64,000 nt of DNA from Excoecaria cochinchinensis (Eukaryota > Streptophyta > Magnoliopsida > Malpighiales > Euphorbiaceae). This document shows, one piece after another, positions 32,260 to 45,811 of this stretch. Made by a program: the position numbers and the translations under genes. The stretch spans positions 22,872,001 through 22,936,000 of the forward strand of contig CANTUQ010000055.1 of the NCBI GenBank assembly GCA_947683425.1, read 5' to 3'. Each line of letters begins with the position of its first letter. Position 1 is the stretch's first letter. The notes under the pieces were generated by a model that saw nothing but the letters and a program-made list of their open reading frames with translations, was not told where the DNA came from and ran no database searches.

Positions 32260-33383
32260 TGGGGAAAAGATACAATGAAAAACCACTCACAATGGTCGTC
32301 AATGCAAAACACATATGCATGTGACATATATACATATTATCATAATTTGAAACATATTTTAAAGTATTTAAAACAAAAGATATCATGAGTTCATTTAATG
32401 GTTCCAAACATAGCATTGTGCGTATTAATACGTACATTCATACATTTCATTTCTTACTTACACATATAATTATGGTTGCATATTCAATGTGGTGGATAAT
32501 GGGTGAACGCATATGTACCCATAGGTATAAGAAAACATTTTCTTTTGATTTTGAAAAATGCATAGGGATCTTAAATAAGATCCATCACATAGGGATTCAT
32601 AGGAATCCAAACGTATAGGGACTTAATCAGAGTCCAAAACGAATAGGGATCTGATCAGGATCCAAAAAATGCATAGGCTGCAGCAACCGAACCCTATAGG
32701 CATGCCTACCTATCCACAACTCGACTATGGCAGGCTAATTACACATTAATTCTTTCATTCACATAATAAACAATTCAACATATATCATATGAAACTTTAC
32801 ATTTTAGACATCATTCATTGTACATCAGTCGTATTGTAACATAATTATAGCAATGCTTGATAGAAACAGAGGCAATGATGTCATAATTCAACCTTGGAAA
32901 ACAGAGGTTACACGACTTTAACACCCCCTAAGTCCCCATTGGAAGGACGCCGAAGAGCGTTACCGACACTCACTCACAAACATGCACACAAATACTATGC
33001 GGAAGCATACATTCATACATAGACATACATGCATAAATGCGGAACAATTAAAAGCTTACCTTGCGGGCAAAAGCTGGTCACGCATTAACTCACACACCCA
33101 CAACCACTACATGGAAGCATAAGCACATACACACACACATACACTCTTTCAATCAGCGAAAGCATAAGGCGAAAATAGAATTGAGGAATACTTAATACAT
33201 AAGCACTTTAACGCCTACATCATCAGAAATATTACATCAAGATGATTGCATAATGATTACATACACAAAAGGTTATAGAAATACAAGATCCAAAATACAG
33301 AAGCTGAACAAAGTACAAAACTCTAACTCCTATGTGGCCGACCTTGCAGATGCGCGACTCGAACAGAACCAAACCTGCCACCT

Positions 33384-33469
33384 GCACGGGAAGAAAACCC
33401 GTGCTAAGTGATAAACGCTTAGTGGGGAAAGCACACAAGCAATATGGACGACCATTCACAATGGTCGTC
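33384..33469 (-). other. Three-hairpin cassette in LTR H
   Basis: GCACGGG/CCCGTGC (33384-33404, perfect), CTAAGTG-ATAAA-CGCTTAG (33404-33422, one G-U/mismatch) and GACGACCATT-CAC-AATGGTCGTC (33447-33469, perfect 10-bp stem). Confidence 0.88.
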
Positions 33470-35546
33470 AAGGCATAACACATTCACAATGGCAAATACA
33501 GACATTCATAACATAGATATAATTAGGCTTGCACAGAAAAGCTTTCATTCGAAAACTCATAATTATATCCATATACTTATATCGAAAATAAGCCAAAGCA
33601 GACATAACACCATACATGATACAGGTAACATCATGCAGAACTACTTGTAATCTCACATGCATATATTTACCAAGGTATCGGACATCAGCACCTTACCGTT
33701 CATAGTGGCATGACATTAATATGTGCAATTATCATAACCAAATACTCATACATTAACTGAAAACCTATTCACAGGCCAGAAGATTACCATGCAATAATGC
33801 ACACAATTATTATGCTAAGAACACGAGCTAATTAAGCCTACTTTTTGTCATGTCATAGAACACACACTAACCGAACCCAAGGGAAGACATTAAAACCCCA
33901 CACTTACACGGCACGACTCTTTCACATAAAATATCATGCCATAATCATAGACACATGACCACATGCCGAAGATACTATAATAGCAGACTAGAGAGAACTC
34001 ATACCATATGCAATAATTCTGGCATTCACTAGTCGGGATCACATTCATATTCATACTGATTCACATACTTAACCATGACAGTCGACGGTGCGAAATCACA
34101 TTCACATACTTACCAAGTAACCATAGCATTCAGTATTCAAGCTCGCTTTCATATGCATATCAATTCCCATACTTATAACCATAACGGGCTATATTCGAAC
34201 ACAGTCACAATATGGTACATGTGAATAATCATCCAAAATGTACATGCTTGAGTAATTTTTATCCCATTCAGAGGTTCATAATCACATCCTGATAAATAAC
34301 TGATTCACATAACTGGGATCATACACATTCAGATATCTTATTCACTTATTCATATTAGACAAAGCAAACAGAATACCTGCTGACTCAAAATAGCAGATAA
34401 CGAGTGTACTGAGGGTACCTTACGGGTACGAATCGAATACTGAGGGTACCTCACAGGTACAAATCAAAAGTCATTTCATTTTTATCAAAACACAATATTT
34501 TTACTGAGGGGATCTTAACAAGATCTTAATATTGAAGGGTTCGCGAGGAACCAAACGGGGGACCTGATCGGGGTCCAAACTGAACTGAGGGCTGCAGCTA
34601 AAAGACTCTATTAGGCATGCCTAACTATCCACTAGACTGACTCTCGCAGGTCACACATAAGCAAAAGCATGTTTCAAGTCACGGGACATAGTCCATCATG
34701 CACCAAACTGAGTATAATAGACATATAAATAAGTCTACACTATCCACGAGTATCATCCAAATCATGTGTCGATTCACACAATATATAGATATTTGTCATC
34801 ATGCGTAATCCAGAGTCTAATAGACAAATACATATGTTCGTAATATCAATCTTACCTCATACAATTTATATTATGAAGCATGTATTATAACTCAATCAAC
34901 ACACTTTAGCATTATTCAATATTCTAAAACATATCAGAAATAAATGTGGAACCATATTATGCCACGCATAATCTTAATCATGGAATGATACAATATACAC
35001 TTAACCATAGCATGTTATTCCTAGAGAAGGATCTGATTAAAGATATGCATAACATATTTTACATTTTAATAACATGCTCGGGACTAAACAATCGGGGACT
35101 TGGCATTCATAATGCCTTCGCATTCGAAATACGATATGCAATATAAATCACAACAATTAACATATCTAAATCCAAACCATACAGTTTAAATCCAACAATC
35201 GTTTAACTGGATCACTATAATCCAAAACTTACTCAAAAAAAATACCACATGTAACTTACCATGGATAACATATGGTTAATCACAAATAAATTAGGATAAC
35301 CATTCATATAAGCAAGGTAATATAGCACACAGTAGGGGAAAAGCCATAAAAGCATTTGAAAGTCATTTTATAAGAAAACTAGTCACTTGGGGAAAAAGGC
35401 AAAACAGAAAAGGCCATATAAGAGCATATAAAAGTATGACAATGAATCATACAGCAGTATAAGTCCATTCGGAAGAAATACGAAATTCATTTTTGAGTTA
35501 AAACCGGGAAATTTCAGAAAATAGGCCAAACGGGGGTGACCAACAA

Positions 35547-35945
35547 GGTTGGCCAGTCACGAGTCGTGACTGGCATCACAACTCATGACTGGCCTCCTTC
35601 ACTGGACGGTCACGAGTTGTGACTGGGAGTCACGCCTCGTGACTGGCTTCTTCTTTTGCTGGTCACGGGTCATGACTTGCCCCTTTCCTCTCGCTGGTCA
35701 TGAGTCGTGACTGGGAGTCACGCCTCGTGACTGGCTCCTTTCTTTTTGCTGGTCACGGGTCGTGACTGGCAGTCACCACCCGTGACTGCCTTCTCTGGCC
35801 GATCACGAGTTATGACTGGGAGTCACGCCTCGTGACTGGCTTCCTCTTGGATGGTCACGAGTTGTGACTGGCAGTCACCACTCGTGACTGGCCTCTCTGG
35901 CTGGTCACAAGTCGTGACTGGCCTCTCTCTTGGTTAGTCATGCGA
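35547..35945 (-). repeat. GTCACGAnnCGTGAC dyad array in LTR H
   Basis: About fourteen copies of the same 15-base dyad as in LTR E, again alternating short and longer spacers. About 890-1290 bp from the LTR start. Confidence 0.88.
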
Positions 35946-36836
35946 CAGACACAGATAAACAGGAAAATTCAACAGTAATACGATTTTCCATTTTCCAGAA
36001 TTCCAGAACTCAAAAATCAATTCCATAACTTGAATCAAAACCACACAAATCTGTTCTTACCTTCCAGAAGACATCCCATACAGTATAAACAAGATAATTA
36101 CAACTTAATTCAGAATTAAAATGACTAAATCAAGCATAAATGCATTCAAGCTTCTCAAGAACATAAACCCTAAATTACAGTAAGCTCAAAATCAAGCAAT
36201 CTTATCAAACAAATCCCAAACCTGAAATCCTTAGCTTCAAACCCACACTTCAAACTTCAATCCTCCATCCTCTCCTCGCCCTTAAGCTTCCTCTTGCAAT
36301 CCAAAGCTTGCACAAACCAAAACTCACAAATTACTCTTTCAAAAACCCTAACTCAAAAATAGCAAAACCAAGAGAAGAGGAAGAAGAAGAACATGCAGGA
36401 AACCCTAACCCAACTTACCTCTTTAAGAAATCTTCAAGCACTACCAAGACACCAATTCAGACACAGTCAGGGAAGGGAGAACAAGAAACGGGAAAGGAAA
36501 AGAAAGAAGAGCAAGGAAGAGGAGAGGAGAGAGCAGAACGTGATCTCCTCCTCTCTCTCATTCTTTTTCTTTTTCTTCTTTTCCCACTAATTGCCCACCT
36601 GCCAAGACACATGGCAGCCTCCTATTGGCTCCAACCAAAATATCTTGCTTTATTACTCTTTAATCCTTTGACAAACTTGCACTTTACTCACTTGCATAAT
36701 TATTTCCTTACAAACTTTAATTATCCTTTCAATTAGGCCTTATCATCCAAATTTCACATGCACAAATTACCGAAATATCCATCACTTATCTGACTTAACT
36801 TGCCAAATTCGACTAGGCGTGATTTGGGGTGTGACA

Positions 36837-37140
36837 ACGACAATATCGAAATCCCTTACTGTCGTGTAAAATATTAAAAATAGAATTTTACCAAACAAAA
36901 AGCTTTTACATGGCAGTATGAAAGTCATGACTACCATGTAAATATTCCACACGGCGGTAAGGAAAACCTGACCACCGTGTAAAATGCTGAAGTTGAAAGT
37001 TTAGAAAACAGAATGCATTTACACGGCGGTAATAAAAACTTGACTACCGTTTAAAATTGTACAAAATCTAAAAATGCAAATAGAATACATTTACACGGTG
37101 GTATGAAAATCCTGACCGCCGTGTAAAATGTAAAGCTCAA
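36837..37140 (-). repeat. TTACACGGCGGT dyad array of LTR G
   Basis: Four to five long inverted repeats with arms ACACGGCGGT and ACCGCCGTGT around an about 10-15-base centre, spaced about 60-70 bp apart. The first one reaches back to 32907 (TTACACGAC) across the H insertion. Different in sequence from the arrays of other LTRs but at the same relative place. Confidence 0.75.
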
Positions 37141-37700
37141 ATTTTAGCAAACATAAAGCAGTCACTGTAACGCTCAAATACCCCTTAGGAGGATATAAGA
37201 GTGCTATGGACACTTACTTTTTTCATATCATATTAACAAATAATTAATCAAGCGAAAATAAGGTGAACTTAAACAACACATGTAACACCCCCACCGTCGC
37301 CCTCGTTGGAAGGGCGCCGGCGGGCGCGCTACCCGACGCTCACTCACACACACACACACACACTAAGCGGAAGCATACATTCATTTATAACATACATACG
37401 AAAATACAGCGGAAATTAAAACCTTAAAGAGACAATAGCCGAACATGCATTAACTCACATACATATATATACTCATTCAGCGGAAGCATAAGGCAAAAGA
37501 TAAAACGAAGGAATAACTTAATATATAAATATAATAACGTTTACATGACCCAAAATAATATCCAAAACCTTATAGATACATAAGACTACAGGAATAACAA
37601 AAATCCAAAATACATAAGCTGATCACATAACAAAAACTTCTAACTTCTACGTGGCCGACCTTGCAGATGCGCGACTCGAACAGAACCAAACCTGCCACCT

Positions 37701-37786
37701 GCACGGGAAGGAAATCCGTGCTAAGCGATAAATGCTTAGTGGGGAGAACACACAAGCAATATCGACGACCATTCACAATGGTCGTC
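37701..37786 (-). other. Three-hairpin cassette in LTR J
   Basis: GCACGG/CCGTGC (37701-37721), CTAAGCG-ATAAA-TGCTTAG (37721-37739, one G-U) and GACGACCATT-CAC-AATGGTCGTC (37764-37786, perfect). Confidence 0.87.
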
Positions 37787-39269
37787 AAAGCAAGTCACAT
37801 ACACCAATGGCATATGCAAATAATCACAACAGATGGATATACATACCTGCAAAAGAGAGCCATGCATTCAAAAGTTCATAATCACATACATATACCCATC
37901 ACCTAAGTGCTCATCTCATTATCATATTCATCCGAATACTACACTCTTATATCATATTAAGCAAAGCCCCAAGCAGACAAAGGATCACAATAGATACAAA
38001 TATTCATGTAAAACTACATACAAATTCTCATGCATATACTTACCGGGCTCGCCGAGAAATCAGCTAGCAACACTTCACCATATATAATCTCGTGAACATT
38101 TACACATGCAAATATCATACCAAGGTACCGTTACTTTAGCGAAAACCCGTTCTCATGCAACACAGTTACCAAGCAATAATACACTCAACCACCATGCATT
38201 ATTACCAGGTATTAACACATACTTTAATCATATCACAAGACGCATACAGTAAATGGAACCAAGGTATAACATCAAATCACCACACTTCCACTGCTCGACT
38301 CTAATCCATACAATATCATGCCTTGAAATGTAAACACATGAACACACGCCGAAATCACTATAATAGGATAAACTAGAGAGAGAGAGAGAGAGCGTTCAAC
38401 AATTCAAATTTGCATTCCTATACCAATTAATTCATATTCTTATAAACATAACTAGTCGAATTCACATCCTCATAAGCCTGACATAATAAAGTATAATCAT
38501 GGCATTCGAAAGATCATGGTCACAGTTATGCACGTCTTAGTTCCAGTACCCATTTCCACAACCAATGGCATACCATACATTCACAATATGATATACATAT
38601 GCATATACATGTAGATAAATAAGCCCAATTCACATCTTTAGGTCACACTCAACCCATTCAGAGATTCATAATCACATTCGGATACATAACCTATTCACCG
38701 GTCCACAATCATGCTCATTCGAATATCACATTCTCTTGTTCATATTAGGCAAAACAAATAGAATACCTGCTGACTCAAAATAGTGGATAACGAGTTTACT
38801 ATCACCACCTTATGGGTGCGAATCGAATACTATCACCACCTTACGGGTGCGAATCAAATACTATCATATAATTTTGCTCAAAACATTTTCTGAAGGGGAT
38901 CTTAAACAAGATCCAAACACATTAAAAAGGATCGCGAGGATCCGAACACATAAAGGGTCCGCGATGAACCAAACGGGGACCTGATCAGGGTCCAAATATT
39001 CACAGGTGCTGCAGCTAAGAGACTCTATTAGGCATGCCTAACTATCCACTAGACTGACTCATGTAGGTCATGCATAATACAAATCATATCTCACATCATG
39101 GCACATAATTTAACATATTACATTCATATAATTCATAACATTGTCTATACATAATTCATCCAATTATATTAATATACTTCATAAAATAGTCCAAGTATAA
39201 ACCTAAAGGCATCATAAGTTCGGAATTCAAACATTGGAATCACAAAAGAAAACTCAATTTGGAAAACTA

Positions 39270-39570
39270 GGAGTGTCGCGATCGCGACGGATGTCGCGCT
39301 CGCGACAGAGGCGACTTGCCTCAGGTCGCGATCACGGTAACCTTCGCGATCTCGCGAGGGAACTAGGGCATCTCGTTGTCACGCTCGTGACATACATCGC
39401 GCTCGCGACAGTGAGCTGCCAACCCAAACAATTCTGCAACCGAGCTCTCTATCGCGCTCGTGACAGAAGCTCTGCTGCACGGCTCGGCGGAGAGCTCGAA
39501 CGCTTGCAAGGGCTGCTTTCACCGGGCTCTGTCGCGACCTCGCGACAACGTCGTGGTCGTGACAGAGTCG
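39270..39570 (-). repeat. GTCGCGnnCGCGAC dyad array in LTR J
   Basis: About ten dyads such as GTCGCGATCGCGAC and TGTCGCGCTCGCGACAG, with a further pair at 40088-40122. The main cluster lies about 1.95-2.25 kb from the LTR start, the outlying pair at about 1.4 kb. The Arg-rich frame over this stretch is a by-product of the repeats. Confidence 0.87.
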
Positions 39571-41741
39571 TGAATTTCAACCCTTGCCCAGAAATCTGCA
39601 GAAAATTCCCTCTTCACAACACCCAACACTCAAACAAACATCAAAACATTCACTTACCTCATCTCCAGCAAGCCACACATCATTATCAACATAAAACACA
39701 ACATCCATACCAAGAATTCCAAATAAATCATGCCACTAACAATATCCATTTACACAATCTATAATATCAACACTATTCACCATTCATCACAATCGCACCC
39801 ATGTTAATATGCATTCATACATATGGTACATCATGCTTAGGTTACTTATGAGATCAACACATATTAATACTCATCCATATGCCATCCTTCACAGAATTAT
39901 ATCTATTATTATTTACTAGCTAGATCACCAATCTTAATCATACTCATAAGTTTTCCCAAAGACAACTACTTATATAGTCATTTAGTTACCCTAAACATGC
40001 ATAATAAGCTGAGGGGAAGAGTAGGGGATTGATCCGAGTCAACCGAGGGCTCAAAAATACAGAAGAAAAGGCCTAAACAAGATTTTCTGTCGCGAGGTCG
40101 CGACCCTATCGCGCTCGCGACAGAGGCTCACCTCAGGTACCTAAAAAGACTGCTTTATGCCCCTGACTTTTGTTGCCTAAACCGACCTCTAAACCTCATT
40201 TTTAGACAAACCTTTAAAAAATGTTTCCTAGGATGTTAACGTTCAAATCCAACAAATTTCAGATCAAAAGGACATTTATAACTCCAGATATGACCTACAC
40301 AACCTATACTGCTCAAATAACCCGACACAAACAGAGACAGTGCGGTTTCATCCAAATTTCAGGGTCTTAGAGCAAGAATTAGCCCAAGGATATTTCTATG
40401 ACATTTAAAGAAATCGAAGTCGTGGTTCTAATGGCTCAAGAATCACACGATTTAGAGATCTACAACTATACTTATGACAAAAACATTGGGAAGAGGTCAG
40501 ATGAAAACTTAACAGAGTTTACCCAATCATGCATTTTCACTTTCAATTTTCACATACCTTCAATTTAATCCTTATCATGCATTACTAACACATTCATCAA
40601 AACAAATACATTCATATACACATGCCAAGACACTAAATCTCTAGAATTTAAACAATACAAACACTTCCACAACCTAAGTGAGAATTAAGGCAAAGACAAC
40701 TTAAGAACTCAAATGCAGAAATCAAAGCTCCCAAACCTCTTTTAAGCGCAACCCAGCTGATCTTCATTCTTCAATCTTCTCTTTGCCTTAAATCTTCCTC
40801 TTGGTACCCAAAGCTTGCACAAAACCAAAACCCACAAATTACTCTTCCAAAAATCCTATCTTAAATAAAATCAAAAGAAGAAGAGGAAGAAGAATCCAAA
40901 CACAAGAACCCTAAAACCCCAACTTACCTCTTCAATCTTGTTCCAAAACTCAATCAAAATCACCCAAGCATGTGCCCAAACACCAGCCACAAGAAAAAAA
41001 AAAGAGAAAGTGCAGAAAATAGAAAAGAAATGGGAAAGAAGAACCAAAGAAGAGAGGAGAACGGGGAGCATAATTGTTCATGCGTTCTCTCTCCTCATTT
41101 TCCCTCTTTTTCTTTCTTTTCATTTAATGCATACCTACCCAAGCCATGTGTCCTATTCTTATTGGTTCCTTAATCCATCTTTTGACTTATTCCTCCTTGC
41201 ACCATACACAATACACACACTAACACCTCTTACAATAATATCTTCAAGGCACCAAACATAAGTCACACCTTAACATTTCCTTATAAACCACTTATCTTTC
41301 AAGGCACCATACCTCCCAATTCACACTATAAAACCTTTAACCCACTTATATCCTACTTCCATACACTACAAGCACACTCTAACATTTCTCTTCTTAACAT
41401 ACTTAATTAATTACTTTGCAATTAAATCCTTATTATCCAATTTTCCTCAAGCATAAATTACTGAAATACCCTTAAATTCCCGACTTAGCATACAAATTCC
41501 GACCAGGCCTGTTTTGGGTTGTTACAACACATGTCAAAAATCATCATTAATATTAGCTAATTAAATTTTTCATTTTAAAAGTACAGAATTCATAATATAC
41601 ATTTAAATAACCTAGATATTCAAAATAGAACATCATCTATACAATACAAAAGATTTAAACTTAAGTAGAAGACTTGAAGACTTTTCCTAGTGGCCAGCAG
41701 ATGCTCTTCTCAAAAACTTGAGCTTCCAAGCTATAAACCTA

Positions 41742-41778
41742 CATGGGAGATAAATACTCATGCTGAGCTATGGCTCAG
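41742..41778 (-). other. Twin hairpins in TR-GAG 2 LTR
   Basis: CATGGG/CTCATG (41742-41762, one mismatch) and CTGAGC-TATG-GCTCAG (41763-41778, perfect), as in TR-GAG 1. Confidence 0.82.
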
Positions 41779-42357
41779 TGGGGATACAAACAAAACAAAG
41801 TCTATTACAACAAATCACAAATTAACATATAATAATATATCATGCTATAGACAAATAATAAGTCAAATATTCAACAATACATTCTTCACATCATTATTAC
41901 TAGTACATGTTAACAATGCAATACACTCTAAATTGTTACTATATCATAACAAAATTACATAAAACATAAAATTATAATCAAACAATGAGATAATAACCTT
42001 AGTATAGCCTGAATCAATACAATAGTGGATAACGGGAACACTGGATACCACTCAGGTACCGATCACTAAATACTGGGGAAAAATAGTATTATCACTAGAG
42101 ATATGCAAATCTCAAATCTCTAAATACCAAACGGTATTGACACTAGATACCAACGGGTATCAATACTAGCAGCTGCAGACACTAACCCTTATAGGCATGC
42201 CTACCTATCTACGACTCAATTACAGGCTAAACAATTAATTCACTTAATATTCACTTGTATAAATACATTTATCATTACCATAAGCATAGACATTCATAGG
42301 TTAAATTCCATAAGTCACACAAAATATGACAAATAACTTGCATTCATAAATTTCCAG

Positions 42358-42565
42358 TTCTGCCGCGCTCGCGACCCTTGTCGCGCTCACGATAGACCAA
42401 GGATATACCTTCTATTGCACTTGCGGCCGAGCTCGCGCATGTAACAGAACACAAAAAACACTTCTATCGTGCCCGTGACGAATCTCACACTCGCAACAGA
42501 ACATGAACTGGCAACCATACCCTACGGAGCACTCTGTTACGTTCGCGACAGAGCCTGAACTTCAT
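42358..42565 (-). repeat. TCGCGCTCGCGAC-type dyads in TR-GAG 2 LTR
   Basis: Decayed dyads such as GCCGCGCTCGCGACCC, TTGTCGCGCTCACGATAG and GTTCGCGACAGAG; about 890-1100 bp from the LTR start, as in TR-GAG 1. Confidence 0.7.
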
Positions 42566-43175
42566 GTTCAAACTCCTAATTTTACCTAATTCTATGACAC
42601 ACTTTGCTAAATTCACATGCAAACCTCAACCATCAATAAAATACCAATTCTAGCCGAAAAGGCCTTCAAAGCAAATAATCAAATAATCATATACCAACAT
42701 CTTCCTCATGCATAATTTGTAACATACCCAATATCAACATGCCAATAATCAAAACTCAATACCACTTCAAAATTGTCAATAACACTTCATTAACTGAACT
42801 ATATTAACCCATTTACAATTTAACCATTTGAAGAGTTATAGAACCCTTCAATACCCATAGTTTTCCCAATTTAAGCAAACATACATCTAATAAAGAAAAT
42901 CAAATACAATCCCAAACCTTTGAATGCTAGCCTCTTCAACTTCGCAAATCAGGTAACCTTTTCTTTACCCTTTGCTCTTCTACTTGATTCTCCAACTTGC
43001 AATCAATAAAATCTTTAATGAGATGAAGAACAAAAAGGAAGAATACAAGCAACTAGCCCTTAAGTGAACTTAACCAACGGAAAAAGAAAAGAAGGACAAA
43101 ACATTTACCTTGCAATGGAAGAGAGGTGGCCGGCAAACTTGAAGAGCAAGATGCCAAAACCAACCTCCACTCATC

Positions 43176-43184
43176 CTATTTATA
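43176..43184 (-). promoter_or_regulatory. TATA box in TR-GAG 2 LTR
   Basis: Minus-strand TATAAATAG, 273 bp from the LTR start; the TR-GAG 1 LTR has a weaker TATGTATAAG at the same place. Confidence 0.6.
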
Positions 43185-43571
43185 TGCATGGCACTCCTTA
43201 GATGGAAAACCTCTCTCATACCACATGTAATCCACTAAAGACTAATTAATCTTAATTAGTCCATCTTAACTTAATTAATCATTACTTAACATTAATCATG
43301 CAAAATTACTCTTTAGTCACTAAACTATCTTATTTCATGCAATTAAGTCCTTAATTCTCAATTTTAATTTAGTCTGAAAATTATAAATCCTAAATTAAAC
43401 TCACTTAATCACCCTAATCACGCTCAATACTATTAGGGTGAATTCTAGGTCATTACAACTCTCTCCCACTTAAAAAATTTCATCCTCGAAATTCCTTCTA
43501 ACAGAGCTATGACTTTAACTATGCAAGAACATCATGCAAAGACACTTATTCAATCAAACACAAACGACTAC

Positions 43572-44775
43572 TTAAAGTAACATACTAGGTAAAACAACTT
43601 GATATCTCTTATCCTCTTCTAAATTCATGGCATACACTATACCAAAAGGCATATTCAGTCCTTCTATCGATTCCGAAATAACACCTGATCGCTGTCTAAC
43701 CTGACCCGTTCCACTTCTGTTTCTTCCTTTTCTATCACCCCCTGAGTTTAGTGCATTTTTCCTTCTTGATTGTGTAGTCAAGTTTTCCTGAGCTTGAGGA
43801 CACTTTGCCACTAAATGGTTACTACCACCACATTTAAAATAAGCTCCCGTAAGCTTCCTACATACTCCCCAATGGGTTTTCCCACAGCGTTCACATACTG
43901 TCAGGGCACTTCCCCTACTCGATGGAGCCAAAATTCGAACTTCAGAGGCTGACATCTTCCTATTTGACTTCTCATAACCCAGTGATTTTTGTGATGCATT
44001 AAACATACCTTGACTATCTTTAGCCTCACAAACTCTTTTACCAAAAATAAATCCAGTTCCACTATCCCGTATCTTCGACTTTTGATTCTGTCTTTGAACT
44101 ATCTCTGACTTTTCTACCTTCAAGGCAGCTAACACGAACTGGTAATAACTTACTGATTGTAAAGAGTTCATTGCAGCTATAAATCCCTTAATTACTTCAT
44201 TTAAACCCTGCTCAAACTGTCGACATTTAAACTCTTCAGTCATTAAGGCATCAGGTACATACTTACTAAGTCAGCTAAATTCTTTCTCATAATCAGCCAC
44301 AATTAAGTTTCCCTACTTAAGACTCATAAATTCTCTCCACTTAGCCTCTCTATAAGCCTTATTAACATATCTCTTTTCAAACTCCTGAACAAAGAAATCC
44401 CAAGTCAGATTAACTGGTTATTGAGGATTCCTTAACACAACCTTCCACCAATCATATGCTGGACCTTGTAACAATGACACTGCGCACGACACTTGCTCTT
44501 CCTACATATAATTTGTTTCTTGCAATATTCTTTTTGTCTTCTCTATCTAGAATTTTGCTATATCTGACTCATCTACAGAGGTTCCTTTAAACTCCTCTAC
44601 TCCTCTTTTCCTAATCACATCTGAAGGAACCTTAGGGCCAGTTAATCTATCTATTATTTGCATTAATCCTTGTACTAATATTGGATTTTCTAGAACTAAG
44701 GGTTGATTTCTTGCTGGTGGAGGCTTAGGTGCATGGGGATGGACATAAGCTGGGTTAACACTCCCAGTGGTTTCA
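43572..44775 (-). pseudogene. gag: Gag of TR-GAG 2
   Basis: Minus-strand frame from the I insertion to the stop at 43572; the N-terminal 20-25 codons lie beyond I (start near 48838). It contains the gag core (G-P-A-Y-D-W-W-K, F-F-V-Q-E-F-E-K-R-Y, D-Y-E-K-E-F) and a C-terminal knuckle Y-F-K-C-G-G-S-N-H-L-V-A-K-C whose first Cys is Tyr. Five in-frame stops (44547, 44502, 44418, 44313, 44271) each fit one C-to-T or G-to-A change. The C-terminus ends about 115 bp before the LTR, with only the AATTTCATCCTCGAAATTC hairpin (43474-43497 region) and PPT between. Like E's gag, it is chromovirus-type. Confidence 0.88.
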
Positions 44776-45811
44776 TGTCACACCCTAAATCAGGCCTAGT
44801 CGAAATTGGCAAGCTAAGTCGGATAAGTGATGGCTATTTCGGTAATTTGTGCATGTGGAATTGGAGTATTAAGGACCTAATTGAAGAAGTAATTAAAGTT
44901 TGTAAAGAAAGAATTGTGCTAGTGAGTAAAGTGCAAGCTTGTCAAAGGACTAAAGAATAATAAGACAAGATATTTTGGTTGGAGCCAATAGGAGGCTGCC
45001 ATGTGGCTGGTGGGTGTGTATGTGTGCAATTAGTGAGAAGAGAAGAAAAAGAAAAAAGAAAGAGAGAAGGAGGCAGATCACGTTCTGCCCTCTCCTCCTC
45101 CCCTTCACGTTTTTTTTCTTCTCTCTTCTCCCTTCTTGCTCTTCATCCCTTGGTTGTGTGTGTGAGTTGAAGTAGAATTGGAAGACTTAGAAGCTGCTTT
45201 GAAGAGGTAAGTTGGGGTTTTAGGGTTTCCTGCATTTTTGGTTTCTCTCTTCTTCTTCTTCTTCTGGTTTTGTTGAGTTAGGGTTGGATTAAGAGATTTG
45301 TGGGTTTTATTTGTGCAAGTAATTGGTGTCAAGAAGAAAGATAAAGGAAAAGGGAAGGTTCAAGCTTGAAGAGAACAACTAAGTTGTGCTTCAAAGAGGT
45401 TTGGGAGTGTCTGTCCATTCTTTTTTTGGATCCTATTTGATGTTCAGATGTTAATATTGTTTATGTGTATTTGTATATGGGAATGCATGAGTAAAATAGA
45501 TTTACGTGTATAATTTGTGGTGGTGAAGTTATGATGTTTTGCACGTTAGAATGGAAGTGTATATGCATGTATGTGAGAGATGAAATTTTGGGCTTTTGAA
45601 TCTCTATAAAAGTCATTTGATTGTGTGATGATGTTGTAAATGCAATCTGGAGGCTTAAAGTTACATTTTTTCACAGTTATTGCATGAAAAATGGCTTTCG
45701 GCAAGATGGGGTTTTGAAATTTCGATGTACTCTGTTTTCTGCGTTTTCTGAAAATTCTAGGAATCAGTCTTCTTCTTCATCATGGATTTTGGTTCTTCAG
45801 GCTGGAAGAGA

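Larger units (their letters stand above)
32917..36836 (-). mobile_element. Solo LTR H (chromovirus type, 3920 bp)
   Basis: Bounded by TTTAACACCCCCT (decayed TGTAAC) and GGGGTGTGACA, with target duplication ACGAC at 32912-32916 and 36837-36841. It is homologous over its length to solo LTRs I and J (the GCCGACCTTGCAGATGCGCG block near 33341 and cassette neighbourhood). No internal region. Inserted inside the dyad array of LTR G. Confidence 0.92.
31827..37165 (-). mobile_element. LTR G: degenerate chromovirus-type LTR, split by solo LTR H
   Basis: Begins TGCAATACCCC (31827; terminal TGTAA decayed) inside TR-GAG 1 gag. It keeps the cassette region (32223-32259) and TAGGCATGCCTA (32697-32708). 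At 32907 its dyad array starts, is interrupted by H (32917-36836) and resumes at 36842-37140. TR-GAG 2 then cuts it at 37166. The spacing of cassette, palindrome and array (about 474 and 210 bp) matches LTR N (473 and 166), which is why I treat the two pieces as one LTR. The rest should lie right of TR-GAG 2. Confidence 0.65.
37281..41526 (-). mobile_element. Solo LTR J (chromovirus type, 4246 bp)
   Basis: TGTAACACCCCC at 37281 and GGTTGTTACA at 41526, with target duplication ACACA at 37276-37280 and 41527-41531. Homologous to H and I but with a different dyad array. No internal region. Confidence 0.93.
37166..43457 (-). repeat. 3' LTR of TR-GAG 2, split by solo LTR J
   Basis: Pieces 37166-37280 and 41532-43457 total about 2.04 kb. 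Sense start TGTAATGACCTAGAATTC at 43457; end TGTAACGCTCAAATACCCC (+) at 37166, which is repeated at 48931 by the 5' LTR remnant. Aligns with the TR-GAG 1 LTR. Confidence 0.88.

Noticed and set aside
36837..37165. CACTA transposon subterminal repeats (ACACGGCGGT/ACCGCCGTGT)
   Set aside because: Such repeats occur in CACTA elements, but there is no CACTA terminus here. Their spacing from G's palindrome and cassette matches an LTR dyad array.
39234..39764. 176-codon Arg-rich frame
   Set aside because: Covers the GTCGCG dyad array of solo LTR J; no start context or homology.
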